From: Talpa occidentalis
Taxonomy: Eukaryota; Chordata; Mammalia; Eulipotyphla; Talpidae
Assembly (NCBI RefSeq): GCF_014898055.3
Contig: NW_023601322.1
Coordinates: 5,227,312-5,291,311 of the forward strand
Length of the DNA stretch: 64,000 bases
Direction: 5' to 3'
Positions 48,740-61,339 of this stretch are shown here, one piece after another (the stretch's first letter is position 1; each line of letters opens with the position of its first letter). The position numbers and the translations under genes are program-made. Under the pieces are notes generated by a model. It was not told the DNA's origin, did no database searches, and saw only the letters and a list, made by a program, of their open reading frames with translations.

Positions 48740-49150
48740 GCACCCTGGTGGGGACAGTGATTTTTGGATGCACAGAAGGACAGTGTGGATATCTTGTTTC
48801 TGCTGTTGGACCTTAACCAGGGCAACCTGAGAGCTGGGGGTAACCCGAGAGGTGGGAAAGCATCTGGAGTTGTCTTCACACATGTCTGGTAACTGACACT
48901 AAGCGGTTGAAGATGTTGGGGGGTGCTCAGCTGCTGCTGTGGCTGGAGATCTCCGAGTTTCTGTTTCATGTGGTCTGGGATTCCATATGATTGGATTTCA
49001 CACAAAACAAGTGTTCCAAGAGAAATGCATGGACTTTTCCTGACCTAGATCCAGAACATGGGCAATGTACTTCCACGTTTTGTTTCGTTCCAAGCAAATT
49101 AGTATACATCCCAGATTCAAGAGGTGGCAACATAAACTCCCCCCTCTCTT
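48740..49150 (+). repeat. Old interspersed repeat, class not assigned
   Basis: AAATGCATGGACTTTTCCTG, ACCTAGATCCAGAACATGGG, AATGTACTTCCACGTTTTGT and CAGATTCAAGAGGTGGCAAC resemble a widespread ancient mammalian repeat ('tgcatggccttttctgacctagcctcagaag ... cacttccacc ... agattcaaggg'). I cannot name its class with confidence. Confidence 0.5.
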
Positions 49151-50579
49151 GAAAGGAACATCAAAAGACTTTCAGACATGTAAAAACAGGCCAATCGATT
49201 TTAGTGTTATTTTGTCTCCCAAGGATCTGAATTACAGGAGTATATTAACAAGTCTACCGCCCAGACAGAAAATTACCTCTCTATTCTATTTCCCACCTAA
49301 TCTCTGTAGATCAACAGATTATATCAGTGCTTTCATGCAATTAATTGACAATAATGAGACACCAATAATAAATTGCATGAAGATACTCCATTAGTAAAAT
49401 TCCAACAGTGTATCAATTTCCCACATGTTGCATGGAAAAAATTAAATGCAGTCATAGTCCAAAACTTCAAAATCTAAAGGGATTAAAATAAAAAATACAA
49501 ATCTCTTGCACTCATAAGTAAAAAGTTCAAAGAAATTAATTCCTCCCCTAGTTCTTTTTTTCACTCCCAGCTATATATAAAAAAAATCTTCTTAATTCAT
49601 GAGTAGATTTGAGGTTCTTTCAGCAGCAGCAGGCTGTGGAATTGCCCCCTGAAATGACCAAAGTTCCTTCCGGCCTTAAATGTTGTATTAATTCAATCTC
49701 AAGTCTTCCATCAGCCGTTGCAGAAATTTCAAAAGTCCATATATCTAAAAAGACAACATCCACAGAGCTTATCCAGACAAAGCTCTTATGGAAAGACAAG
49801 ATCCATTAAGAGAAAGAGAACAGAGTTCAAGAGCACTTTGGTGACACCCAGGTCCGCTCCCCAGGTTACTAATCCCTTATTTCACACTGACATGCTCTCT
49901 GGATAAAACCACCAAGACAAATGCAAATGAATCCAGGCTTCTGGAAAGCTCAGACAGAAGCCCAAGAAAGATTTTTAATATATCTCTGATCACATAGTTT
50001 GAGATTTCTACCCCATTGAGCTAGTGGAAAATCATAAGCAAACAATACAGCCTTAAAGGTCATAACTTAAAAGGCATGGTGCAAATTCTATTACCCTTAT
50101 CGTGGCCAAGTGTCGGAGGCAAGAAACGCAGACTTCCCCAGATATAAAGATAGAGCTATTTCAGACTATCTGTAAATTTACTTAATCCTACACAGTCTCT
50201 CTTTTTTTTTTTAGAGTTCAAAGATTATCATTACACAGCCACTGTGCTCAGCACAGTTGGAAAATGGTTAAAACAAAGGAATCCTCGGCCCCTGATGCAG
50301 TCAAGTATTACCCAGTAGTTAGTAAGGTGAGGGGTTGCAGCAAAAACTCAACGGCATAGGGGAAGGCAATAGATGGAGTAAAATACTGTTTTGAACTCTA
50401 GTTAAACACCCCCCCCCATCTTGGGTCATGGTACATAACCAATTAACTTAAATTTAGAGCAAGGAGACACTTGCCATCACGAAGTTAGCTCTGTCCTTAT
50501 GATTACCTAATATCCAGGCATATGTCACATCTGTCAGCGTGTGGCCTATGGGATTTAATGTTTCATTGTGGGGCAAATT
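49151..50579. other. No gene recognised
   Basis: AT-rich; T-run at 50203-50212 and C-run at 50409-50417. Nothing assigned. Confidence 0.5.
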
Positions 50580-51310
50580 GGGCCTCTTAAAAGATATACT
50601 GAATTGGGCCTCCCTGGTGGCACAAGCGGTTAAGATGCAACCTGTGAAGCTGTCCACAGCCTCTGCAGCACGAGTTCGATCCCTGGCCAGTGAGCTACCC
50701 ACATGGCACAGAAGACCTCTCCTCATTCCCCGCTGCTCCCCTCAGCAGAGTACTTAGGTCAATCTGCCTGTTCTGTTCCCCACTCTATCTCTGGTGAATC
50801 CTCTCACCACCACCACCCACACACATACCTCTGGCCTGTACCCCAGCTCTTGTATGCATAAATAAATAAATCATTAAAAAAAAAATACTGAATTCCTAGC
50901 CATGGGTTCCTGTGGGATTTGACCTTAACAAGAAATAAAAACTTTGCAGAAGTGATTTAGATGTGAGTTAAAACAAATCATAATGGAGTAAAAAGGGCCT
51001 TTAATCAAATAGTCCTGGTTTCCTTCAAAGAGGAGAGAAGAGACAGACACTAAAGGACACCACTTGAAGACAGAGGCAGGGATTTGAGTGATGCATCTAG
51101 AAGTCCAGGAATGGCAAAGTTGTCAGCATCACCAGAAGCTAGGAAGACACGGAGAACAGATTGTCCCTTAGAGCTTCTGGAAGGCGGAGGCCCAACAGAC
51201 ACCTTCCTATTGGAAGCCAGCCTCTGAACTCTAAGACATTCGAGTCCCTTCATGTCAAGCGCTCAGTTTGTAGTCAGTTGTTGGAGCAGCCCTGAGAAAC
51301 TAACAGAGTC
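50580..51310 (+). repeat. MLT1-type MaLR solo LTR, split by a SINE
   Basis: AAAAGATATACTGAATT before the SINE and CCTAGCCATGGGTTCCTGTG, GGATTTGACCTTAACAAG, GAGTGATGCATCTAGAAGTC, CATCACCAGAAGCTAGGAAG and GGAGCAGCCCTGAGAAACTA after it follow the MLT1 LTR order. No internal retroviral part is seen, so it is an ancient solo LTR. Confidence 0.82.
50606..50884 (+). mobile_element. SINE copy 18 nested in the MLT1 LTR
   Basis: Starts GGGCCTCCCTGGTGGCACAA; tail GCATAAATAAATAAATCATT plus A-run, so the TCTTT terminator has mutated. Exact target-site duplication ATACTGAATT at 50596-50605 and 50885-50894. Confidence 0.97.
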
Positions 51311-52629
51311 GGCTGTGTTTTTTGTTTTTTTTGATGTGTGACTGCTGACACCTCTTAAGCTCGCCCCTCCCTCTTCAACTCCTTCGCATCTGGGAAGGCA
51401 GAATCGAATGCCCACGTGTTCCACCCTTCCGTGCCAGCAGGAACCCTCACTCCAGCCCTGCCCACTGCCACATCAAAAATCCCTCCTTCTCCTTCCCTTG
51501 CTGTCTCAAGTCATCTCTGCATCTGCAGGGAGTGTCTCTTTTACCAGAGTCTCACTATGTGAGTATGAAACATTTTTTGTATCTTCTTTGTGTGTGATGG
51601 TGTCATCACTCTTGACATCTGGGGTGAATTTTGGATATGGGTCTTTTATCTTTAGGATGGCCAGGCGTGGAACATACCTTTGCACACTGGTGACCCTGTC
51701 CTGAGTTTCGTTCTATCCCAGCACCATATCAAACCCTCATCATTCTTATTTCCCCTTAAAGCCCTATGTTTCCGCAATCCCAGGATTGCATTAAAAATAG
51801 GTCCTGTTTAGTGGCAGAAACACAAGATTCTCTTGTGGGAAAGAAATTTGATCCTTGGCTCAGGCATTCCTGCTTATATTCTTGGTGAGGGGGTGGAGAA
51901 GAGGATTGGGCTGCCCTCTGCCTTTCTGGCTCTTCCCTCCACGTCTGATCAGTAGATGAGCCCCCTCCTTCCTGGCTGGTGGGGGAAGTAGGGAATGATC
52001 TTTGTGTTTTCCAAATACCTTTCCTGGGGTTCAGTATTTAAGATCATTATCAATGCTTTTGATGTGCAAAAAAATTTACCATATTTGAAAAGATGGCAAC
52101 TCAGGATAAGCTATGATTAGGATTTATATTTTAAATGACCCTAAATTAAAGATCTTCTTCAGAGTATCACCCACTGGGGAGTTTTAATTCTGGTCAGGGT
52201 TTGTCCTCGGACTGCCTATAGAATGGTGACACCAAATAATTATTTCAAAACGTATTTTTCAAAAGTCCTGAAAATTCTCATGCAATGTAACTGCATCTCA
52301 CAATGTTAAAGTATCATTTGGATATAAAAGGGTAGGATGTGTGGCTTAAAAATAAGCTTATAAAAAATGTACCTTGTGACTGAAGTTGTTCTGTCAGAAG
52401 AGCCTGCCTGCACAACCTCGTGCTACCACATGGTGTCCCCCTAACTTAGTTCTAAGGATGGAACAACACCAGAAGAAATTGTTGAATTGTAAAAGTATGT
52501 TTTTAAGTATTTCAGGACCATAATTTCAGAAATAAATTATAAGTCCAACTAAGTGTCCTTTGAAATAGGTTGTCATAATACAACATATATTTCAGCAATA
52601 TAAGGTTTCAGAAATTTTTCTACAAAAAG
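51311..52629. other. No gene recognised
   Basis: Nothing assigned. A 98-codon frame at 51408-51704 lacks any recognisable product. Confidence 0.5.
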
Positions 52630-53885
52630 TCCTTTATAAGAAACCAAAGCAAAAGGCAACCTACTGACAGGAGAAAGTATTTGTCCATCATACGTCCAAC
52701 TAAGAATTAATTTCCAAAATATATAAAGAGTTCATATAATTCAACACAAAACAAACCACTCAATCAAAAACTGGTCAGAAAACCCGGAAGAGACACAGAA
52801 AAGGCCAAAGGCACACAATGGCCCACAGGCACATAAAAAATTTGCTCAGGGCCTCCCCGGTGGCGCAGTGGTTGAGTGCTGGGCTGCGAGGTTGCCCGCA
52901 GCCTCCGCAGTGCAGGTTCGATCCCTGGCCGCCGGGCGAGGGTCCCACATGGCGCGCAGACCTCTCCTGCCGCCCGCTGCTCCCCTCAGCAGTGTACTTC
53001 GGTCCTTCTGCCTGTTCTGCTCCCTGCTCTGGCTCTGGTGAATTCTCTCACCCTCCCGCGCTTCTGACTATGCCCAATGCTTGTATAAATAAATAAATAA
53101 ATCTTTAAAAAAAAAAATTTGCTCAGTTTCAGTTACAATCAGAGAGATGCAAATCAAGGTCACAATGAGATATCACCTCACACCTGTGAGAATGGCCCAT
53201 TTCGAAAAGACTGGAAACAAGTGTTGGTGAGAATGTAGAAAAAAAGGAAACTTTTACACTGTTGCTGGGAATGTCAATTGGTGCACACTCTGTGGAAACC
53301 AATAGAGCGGTTCCTCAAAAACCTAAAATGGAAATGCAATAATTCAGCAATATGTCTCCTGGGTGTTTACCCAAAAAATATGAAATCACTTATTTGAAAA
53401 GATAGATAATACTCCTATCTCATAACAGCATTATTCATGACAGCCAGGACATAGAACTGACCTAGATGCCCAATGACAGATGACTGGATAAAGAAGTTGT
53501 GGTATATGTAGTCAATGGAATACTACTCTGCTGTTAAAAAGCCTGAAATCTTGCCTTTTATGACAACATGGATGAACTTAAGACGGTTATGCTAAGAAAA
53601 ATAAGTCAGCAAGTAAATGACAATACCACATGGTTTCACTCATATATAAAATATAAATAACCAAAGCAAACAAAGTTGCAAAATGCAACAAAAATCACTC
53701 CTAGACTCTGGGAGAAATATGATGGTTATCTGAGGGGGAGAGGGAGGGAAGTAAGAGCAATAGGGAGTGGGACTCTGTTTTGATAGTTGGATGACACTAG
53801 AACTTTGGTGGTGGCTGAGTAAAATTATCGGATTTAAAAAGTTGTCCTTTATGCATAAAGAAAATAATAAATGATTTGCAGCAAG
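52630..53885 (+). mobile_element. L1 ORF2 end and 3' UTR with nested SINE
   Basis: AAGCAAAAGGCAACCTACTG, CCAAAATATATAAAGAGTTC before the SINE; GAGATGCAAATCAAGGTCAC, AATGAGATATCACCTCACAC, TTTTACACTGTTGCTGGGAA, TAACAGCATTATTCATGACA, AATACTACTCTGCTGTTAAA and GTCAGCAAGTAAATGACAAT after it. Best-preserved L1 of the window, still full of stops. Confidence 0.88.
52850..53111 (+). mobile_element. SINE copy 19, young subfamily, nested in L1
   Basis: Head GGCCTCCCCGGTGGCGCAGT, tail AAATAAATAAATAAATCTTT then A-run. Exact 15-bp target-site duplication AAAAAATTTGCTCAG at 52835-52849 and 53112-53126. Part of the young-type GC block is deleted (GGCCGCCGGGCGAGGGTCCC). Confidence 0.98.
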
Positions 53886-56819
53886 AGTTAAGAGAAGAAG
53901 GGAAAGATAATCACAACATCATAAAGTGGCGTGTGGTTTAAAATACCCAGTGTTAAGGAAAACCAAACAAAAAAGATATAAAAACTCAGTTCTAAATTCT
54001 AGAGAAAATCAGCAGTGGAGGAGGAAGAAGATCTCACACTCTCCATCCTGTCAAGTTGTGGAAAATAATACAGAGAAATAATAAATAATACAGAGAATGT
54101 CTAGAGCATGGTAACTAAAATTATCAAGTGTTTCTTTCAGGAAATGCATTAAAATGGTCATGATCTTTAGCCTGAAAAAAATTCTGGAAAAGGTTGACAT
54201 TTATAGGGAGCTCATTTGCAGACTATTGAGTGAAAAGGCATTGCTTTGACTCTGATGTACATTTAAAATGATGACATTTGAGTCACTATGCATAAAACCC
54301 TGGGCATTTCTGGATTCCCATTTGTGGTTTAAATCTATGCGGTGCATAAAATTTTCCCCTAAGCAAGGCGATGACAGTAATCTCTAGCTATCGTCATCCT
54401 GCAGCATTCAAAGCATCAGGCTGACTGCATTACTTGGACTTTAAAACAATACATACCTGGGTACCTGCTGTGTGACCAACCTCTACAACCCTGACACAAC
54501 AGCCCAAGGTAATAAACACAGGACAGATGGATGCCTCTCTGGCTGTTTGTCTTTTCAAAGCTAGGTATTGCCTGTCATCCCTGGCCTCTTAATGAGCCCC
54601 CGAAATCCATATGAGGGGGGGCAGCTAACTCTTCTCTGTTCTCCCTAGGGAACAGGTTTACTTTCACTGCCATAGCAACCACTGCAAGCTGCTCTTTCTG
54701 ACTTTTGAAGCTTCTTCGTGGGATGCTGCTTCTTTGCAAAGAAATTCTAGAATCTCTCTGCTCTTTCAAAAATTTGTCTTAAAGAGCATGTCTTTGTCCA
54801 TAGTGAAGCTTTATTAGAAACAGAGCGTGGACTTTGTTAATTCTCTATTTGCCTGGGCATCTGAAACCTCTCCGGGGAAACGCTGCCTCTGGGGACTTCA
54901 AATTAGTCAAAAGCTCAGCCTGGCTCTTTCCATGAGGAACACAGGCCACCAGTAGATGGCACCATTCCTATTGCTAACAAAAATTTGAAGCTCAAAGTCC
55001 TCCCTGGAAGATAGAATCTTAGCTACTATGAGCGAAATGCCACAAAATGGAAGGAGTAAATCTATGGCATCAACCATAATTTTCTTTTCAAATAAATGAA
55101 TTTACTGGAGCTGTCACCTAATAAAAAAGTCCTGTGAATTATCGGCAAATCACATATAAGTCTGTTAAGTCTCTGCACAATTCATCTTCTCTGCACAGTG
55201 CATCTTATCAGTGGGATGCCTCCCTCTGGGGCCTAGATCTATCCATGGAGGTCCTCAGTCAGGGCCAACCCCACCCTCGTTCCACTGATATGATTAGTGG
55301 GATACATTAGATGTGATGAAATCCTTTGCCATTAATCCAAAAATAAAAGATAAATATAAATTTAAATATACCAAAGAGGTGCTACATTGCTGTTGTATCT
55401 TATTAGTCACTCAGTCCTTCTAATATCATCACGTTCATCATGATGACATTACAGAATCTAGTGTTAAATATATCATTTAAAAGGTATTTTCTGACCCAAG
55501 AGAATGACCTCAAATTGTGACATCTAATCAGACGAAAACATGACATCCATAATCAATCTGCTTTATTTTAAAATTAAGCAATACTTGCATGCTTTTAAGA
55601 ATATGAATGAGTACAAGATTAATGTTTAAATGTCTTAAAAATTAAGGGGAAAGATATTTGTTGATGTTAAATGTCCTGATCAGCTGCTTATCTTGGGCGG
55701 AGTTGCAAACCCTTACAAGCAGAATTACCATGTGACTGAGTCACTCCTCTGTTGAAATTATGAAAAAAATGTCATAATAAGAGAAGAATTTAAGATACTC
55801 CCCTGGGCTCACTCTCGACAAGTGAATAACCTAATTAACTGGAATATCAACTGACTTTCTTAATTAGGTTAGCACCTTTCAACTCTAGGGAGACTTAGAA
55901 GATAATATATGTTTTTATGATCAAGGAAAATAGAGAATCAACTTTTTTGTATTTTATATTTGTTAACGGGTCAGAAGATCAGACCCACTAGATTGAAAGC
56001 CTGGAATTTCATCTAAAAATAGATATTGAGGAATTTATTTAGATAAAATCTTATATTTAGTATTTAGACATCTAAAAGAAACAGGTTTTTGCATTCATAA
56101 ATATGAATTTTTTCACTTCAACAGTGAATGAAAATTCCCAGGTTTCCATAACCACTAACAAAATGAAAGTCAAATAGTATATTAATGAGATTTTTTTAAA
56201 TGTTGAGGTGTTTACTTTAAAAAACTTATATCGCAATATCTGAGATAGGACTTAACAGACATAATATACATTCACTGACAAGATGAAATACAGTAGCAGA
56301 TAAATACAAATAAAAGTAGATCAGCAATTAATCTTATATGACATTGAACTGCTTTCCTGGAAGAAGAGAGGTATTCAAGATAAGGAAAAGTAAAGAACAC
56401 TGACAGCAGGGGAAGCCACATTTTCAGATTTAAAAACCACGATAAGAGGTTAATATTTGGGAGCAAGGTCCACTTGAAATTATAGCTCCTTTCTTCATGT
56501 CCAATAGGATAGATAATGCATATTCCCAGAAGAGCTAAGAAAACATCACTCATATCCTTTCCATCCGCCGTCGAGAACGAAACCACTGTCCAAAGGACAA
56601 GGTCACTTCTCAGCTTTCACATATGCCATGTGTTATATTTCTAGTTTGTGGGCTGGTGACAACTCTTTCATTTTAGCCATGGTCCTATGAAAACTCTTAT
56701 TAAAATTCCTGCTAAAAGAACAGCAACAGCAACACAATGCTATTCCACGATAGAAAATCAGCTGGCTCACTGTCAAAACACCTTAATGAGATTATTTTTA
56801 ATTTAACAGTTAGTGGAGG
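53886..56819. other. No gene recognised
   Basis: About 2.9 kb with nothing assigned. A 104-codon minus-strand frame at 56272-56586 has no recognised domain. Confidence 0.5.
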
Positions 56820-57106
56820 ACATTTGCATGTTGTTTGCTATCTATGTTTGACATATACATTTCTTCTTTGGTGAAGTGCTTATTCATATATTTTGCCCTT
56901 TCTTAAAATAGTGTTTTATATTTTCCCCTTACTGACTTTTAGCAACTGATTCCTTTTTAGTTATAACATTTCATATAACTGTTTCAAATCTTGTCTTCTC
57001 AGCTCACTTTCTTCAGGGTGTCATTCAACAGATACATCTTTCCCTCTTGACTAGCAATTTTTGTGTTAATAAATTCTTTTCTATCATATTATAATATCCA
57101 TAATAC

Positions 57107-57170
57107 CTATGATATTATGAATTGTGATCATCAAAATTCATTATAAATATCAGAATTCATAATATCATAG
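57107..57170. repeat. 17-bp perfect inverted repeat
   Basis: CTATGATATTATGAATT (57107-57123) and AATTCATAATATCATAG (57154-57170) are exact reverse complements, 30 bp apart. It lies within the antisense L1 and could form a hairpin in RNA or cruciform DNA. Confidence 0.93.
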
Positions 57171-57199
57171 ATATGCTCACATATTCTGCTAAAGATTTT

Positions 57200-57463
57200 T
57201 TTTAAGATTTATTTATTTATGCCTGTAAGAACTGGGGTACAGGCCAGGGGCATGGGGGGCTGAGAGGATTTACCAGAGACAGAGTGGGGAACAGAACAGG
57301 CAGATTGACCAAAACACACTGCTGAGGGGATATTGGGCTAGTCAGGAGAGTTCTGCTGTGCCATGCGGGTCAGCTCCCTGACTGGGGATTGAACTCGTGG
57401 TGCAGCGGCCACGGATAGCCTCCTAGGTTGTATCTTAACCCCCTGCACCACCAGGGAGGCCCC
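57200..57463 (-). mobile_element. SINE copy 20, reverse orientation, nested in L1
   Basis: Minus strand starts GGGGCCTCCCTGGTGGTGCA at 57463; tail on the plus strand TTTAAGATTTATTTATTTAT. Exact target-site duplication TCTGCTAAAGATTTT at 57185-57199 and 57464-57478. Confidence 0.97.
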
Positions 57464-58289
57464 TCTGCTAAAGATTTTAATGCTTATTCATTTGTCTTCT
57501 TTCCCCCAGCATTGATTTTTGTTCATGATATAAAATTTATATCCAAATTGATTGTTTTGCCTTTATGAATTCTAAACGGTCTCAGCACAGTATCATCTTT
57601 TCTCCAGTTTTCCCCAGTGTGACCACTGAGGAGTCTGTTTTTGAGCTGCCATTCTATCCACTGGTCACTTTGTCTAACCCTGTACCCACACCACACAGCC
57701 CTCACCATGATAGCTTGGAGGCCTGACATCTATCAGAATAAAGTATATCACCTCATTTCTTTTGCTTTACAAATGACTTGGATATCATTGAACATTGGCT
57801 CTACTATATAAATTTTTAAATCGGCTTGTCAAGGTCTTTGAATAGCTTCAGATGCTTATTGACACAAGATTGAGTCTATAAATAATCTAGGGGTTAACAA
57901 ATATCTGTGTGACATTGAGTTTTCTATCCATGCAAATGTTTTACCCCTTCAACTTTTGGTGTCTTAGTTTACCTAAGTAATGTTTGTAATTTTCCTTGTC
58001 ACACACCCTTAGTTTATTACACTGCAACATATTTTGCTAATAACATTAATCATATGTTTTTTAGAGATGTTTTCTTCCTATCTCTACATTATCCCTTTTC
58101 TTTTTTCTTTTGCTACACAAGTCAGGACATTCAGTGCAATAGTCAGCAGGTACAGTAATGATAAAATCCTCATCCTCTTCCTCATAACAAAGGAAATTCT
58201 ACCTTTACCCAATAATAATTGACAGCTGTTTTCCACTGATTAAGCAGTTTGTCCTGACGTAAACTCCCTGTCCAGGTGAGAACCTGTGA

Positions 58290-58640
58290 TACCAGAAGTT
58301 TCCATCAATTTGGACTGCTACAACAAATTATCAACAATCAGATTTCTCACTGTGAGTCGGAGGGGAGAGGGCCGGCTTGTGGGCTTTGGAAAGGGCCTTC
58401 CATAACTGGGATTGACTTCTTTTTCTGTGTCCTCACACAGTGGACTGAGAACTCTCTCTCATGGATTCCTATTCTTATAAAAACACAAATCCCAATATGC
58501 GCTCCCATCCCTCAACACACACCATGACCTCATTTAAACCTGATTACCTCACCAGGGCCCAAGTCAAACTGTTACATCTTGGGGATTAGAGTTCCATTAC
58601 CGGGATTTAGGGGGACACAATTCAGTTCATAAAAGCCACA
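58290..58640 (-). repeat. MLT1-like MaLR solo LTR, antisense
   Basis: TTTGGACTGCTACAACAAAT, TTTCTGTGTCCTCACACAGT, CCTGATTACCTCACCAGGGC, TGGGGATTAGAGTTCCATTA and GGGGGACACAATTCAGTTCA follow the inverted MaLR LTR order. Confidence 0.8.
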
Positions 58641-59660
58641 TCTGTCTAAACAGGACACCCCCTCCCCCGCCTTCCACCTGGGCTGTTTCAAATGGATTCG
58701 AATAGGCTGAGCTAACTCTCAACTGCCACTCTTCCAGTCCAATTTGGATTGGATATAGGGCAGATTTGCCATTTTTTTCTTCTCATTTTACCCAGTGCAG
58801 AGAGGAATTTTCACTGATCATTGTATTCATACAATTACTTATTCAGGTACGGGAGACATCCCCACAGTATCCTTTAACAAAAACCATAATTTCAACATTT
58901 AATGAGATGTTAATTTTCATTCGTTTTACAGTAGCATCTCCCTGCACCCCTAAGCCCATCCCTGTCACCCCTGCAGGGATCCTTAGCAGCCCAGGCACTG
59001 CTCCTCTACCCGGCTGACCCGAAACAGTCTCTAGTCCCTCAGCCGTCCCTTTCTCCCTTCACCTTCTCGCACCTTCTCCCCCATCCACACCTGGGTGGGC
59101 AGGTCCTGAAAGCTGCTCTCAGGATTCACAGGCCTGCTGATTCAGGTGAAAAAGAGCCCAAGGCGCTGGATTCTGAAGGGACTGTGCAGGTGAAATATAG
59201 GTCGCAAACTTGGTAGGTTTATTTTTGTAACACTGATTTTTCAGGTAAGGAGATCTCCCTGGACTTTCTAGGTGGACTCACCTAAGCCCTTAAGAACAGA
59301 GGCTGGAAGAGAATCAGAGAGCTGCAGTAGAAGGGGAAGGGCGAGAGCCAAGAATTATAAGAAAGGGATCCACTCTCCCTGGCTTGCGGGGAGCCAGTCA
59401 AGGAATGCAGGTGGCTTCGAGAAGCACAGAACCCCCTGCCAGCAGCAGCCTCGGGGTTTGGGGATTGAAGCCCCCTATTCTACCAGACCCCTGAACAAGC
59501 CTGTCAGGGCTTCTTTCCCAGACCATTCTGACAACTTGACTTTGGCTTTTTGGGACCTGAAGCAGAGGAGCTGGCTTAGCCTGCTGGAGTTATAACCCAG
59601 AGACCTTGGATTATCTTCTTGGTCGTGGAACTCAGGCTTAGCTGACCCCCAACCCCCATC
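58641..59660. other. No gene recognised
   Basis: A 107-codon plus-strand frame at 59272-59595 shows no recognisable domain. C-rich part at 58930-59090. Confidence 0.5.
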
Positions 59661-59672
59661 AAAAGCGTCTTT

Positions 59673-59930
59673 TTATTTATTTATTTATACAAGCACTGGT
59701 GTACAGGCCAGAGGTGCGGGAGGGTGAGAGAATCCACCAGAGACAGAGCGGGGAGCAGAAAAGGCAGAAGGACGGAGGGCACAGTTGAGGGGAGCAGCGG
59801 GCAGGTCAGGAGAGGTCTGCCACACCATATGGGAATCTCCCTGCCTGGCCGGGAATCGAACCAGCGCTGCAAAGGCTTCAAACAGCTTCACAGTGCTGCA
59901 CTCAACCCGCTGCGCCACCGGAGAGGCCCC
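59673..59930 (-). mobile_element. SINE copy 21, reverse orientation
   Basis: Minus strand starts GGGGCCTCTCCGGTGGCGCA at 59930, intermediate between old and young heads. Target-site duplication AAAAGCGTCTTT (59661-59672) versus AAAAGCATCTTT (59931-59942). Confidence 0.96.
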
Positions 59931-60124
59931 AAAAGCATCTTTAATGGGAGTTGCATTTGCCAACCAGAGAGGATGAAGCTCAACCAAACGTGATCTGATC
60001 TTTCACTGCTGATAACACAGAGCAGGACCAAGGAACGGAGTTAGCCAACCAACCATCATTCACACTTACCTTCTACTTCTGCTAGCTCCTGGCATTTGGT
60101 TTTATCATTTTAAAATTGCAACAG

Positions 60125-60383
60125 CGGCCTCCCTGGTGGCACAAGGGGTTAATTGTCAGCACTATGAATCAATCTGCAGCGTCTGCAGCACAAACTGGAT
60201 CCCTAGCCAGGGAGGTGACCCACATGGTGCAGCAGACCTCTCCTGTCTCCCTGCTGCTCCCCTCAGCAGTGGACTTCAGTCAATCTGTCCTGCTCCCCAC
60301 TCTGTCTCTGGTGAAACCTCTTAACCCCTGCATCTTGGGCCTATACCCCAGATCTTGTATGCATAAATAAATCTTAAAAAAAA
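60125..60383 (+). mobile_element. SINE copy 22 with perfect target-site duplication
   Basis: Starts CGGCCTCCCTGGTGGCACAA; tail TGCATAAATAAATCTTAAAA. TTAAAATTGCAACAG is repeated exactly at 60110-60124 and 60384-60398. Confidence 0.97.
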
Positions 60384-60398
60384 TTAAAATTGCAACAG

Positions 60399-61339
60399 AA
60401 AGTCCTATTACTAGTAACTGACTTCAAAGCATGTGCTACCTTAAACCAAGTATAGATCAGCATGCATCTCTCTATCAGAAGTTCATTTTCACCCTCTTTA
60501 TCAGCATCTTTTTAAAAAAAAAAAAATCCCTAAGTTATGGTTTTAGCAAACAATGAATCAAAAGTCTTCTTCTCAATCCCACTCTAATCAAAACTGTATT
60601 AATACAGGGTCAAATTGCCAAAGACTCAGGGCCCCCAGTAACAATTCATATAAATCTGTAGTTCATTCATTCTCACAGCTGCCTCATCTGGTTTTGGTGT
60701 CAAGTTACACTTGCCTTGTTGGACATATTGGGAGCATATTTTTCTATTCTCTGGAAGAGTTTGAAATTTATTTTTCTAATTCATAAATGTTGGATGGCTC
60801 ATATAAAAGCAACTGGGCTTGATGTTTTATTTATAAGACAATAACAAACATCTACTTCAATTTGCTTAAATGGCTTCCCAATTATTGTCTTTTAAGTTCT
60901 TTAATGGATCTTGGTAGGTTCTATCTTTAGAACTTTTTACTTTAACTTTTAATCTATATGGTCACAAAGTTCTGTATCTTTGTAACCTCTGTGGTTATTA
61001 TTTCTGTAATTTGTCAAATGGATAAACAAGAATGGAAACTAATACAACTGTCTTTTCATCATTCCATCAAATATTTTTTCAGTGAGGGAAATCTATCTCC
61101 ATCCCTGTAGGAAAATTCTTACTTGATACAATTTAAGTAACTATTAAATTGTAAGCAGGCTAATAATTTGCATTTCCAACTCTATTAATCAAAACTCTGA
61201 ACCAGAATTACCAACACAAATGTTTTCCCTTCCTCATCTAGAAACAATTTTAGGCTAGAAACTTGCAGTGGGATAGGGGGGTCTTGACTTACCTGTACTA
61301 TTTTTTGCCTCCACCAGCCAGTTCACTGGGTTTTTCCTC
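60399..61339. other. No gene recognised
   Basis: AT-rich with a 13-A run near 60514. Nothing assigned. Confidence 0.5.

Larger units (their letters stand above)
56820..58250 (-). mobile_element. L1 ORF2 and 3' region, antisense, cut by a SINE
   Basis: Plus strand shows ATTTCTTCTTTGGTGAAGTG and TTTTGCCCTTTCTTAAAATA (3' ORF2). After the SINE come CTGCCATTCTATCCACTGGT, ATTTTTAAATCGGCTTGTCA, GATTGAGTCTATAAATAATC, GAGTTTTCTATCCATGCAAA and GTCAGGACATTCAGTGCAAT, as in an inverted L1 ORF2. Strongly decayed. Confidence 0.75.
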
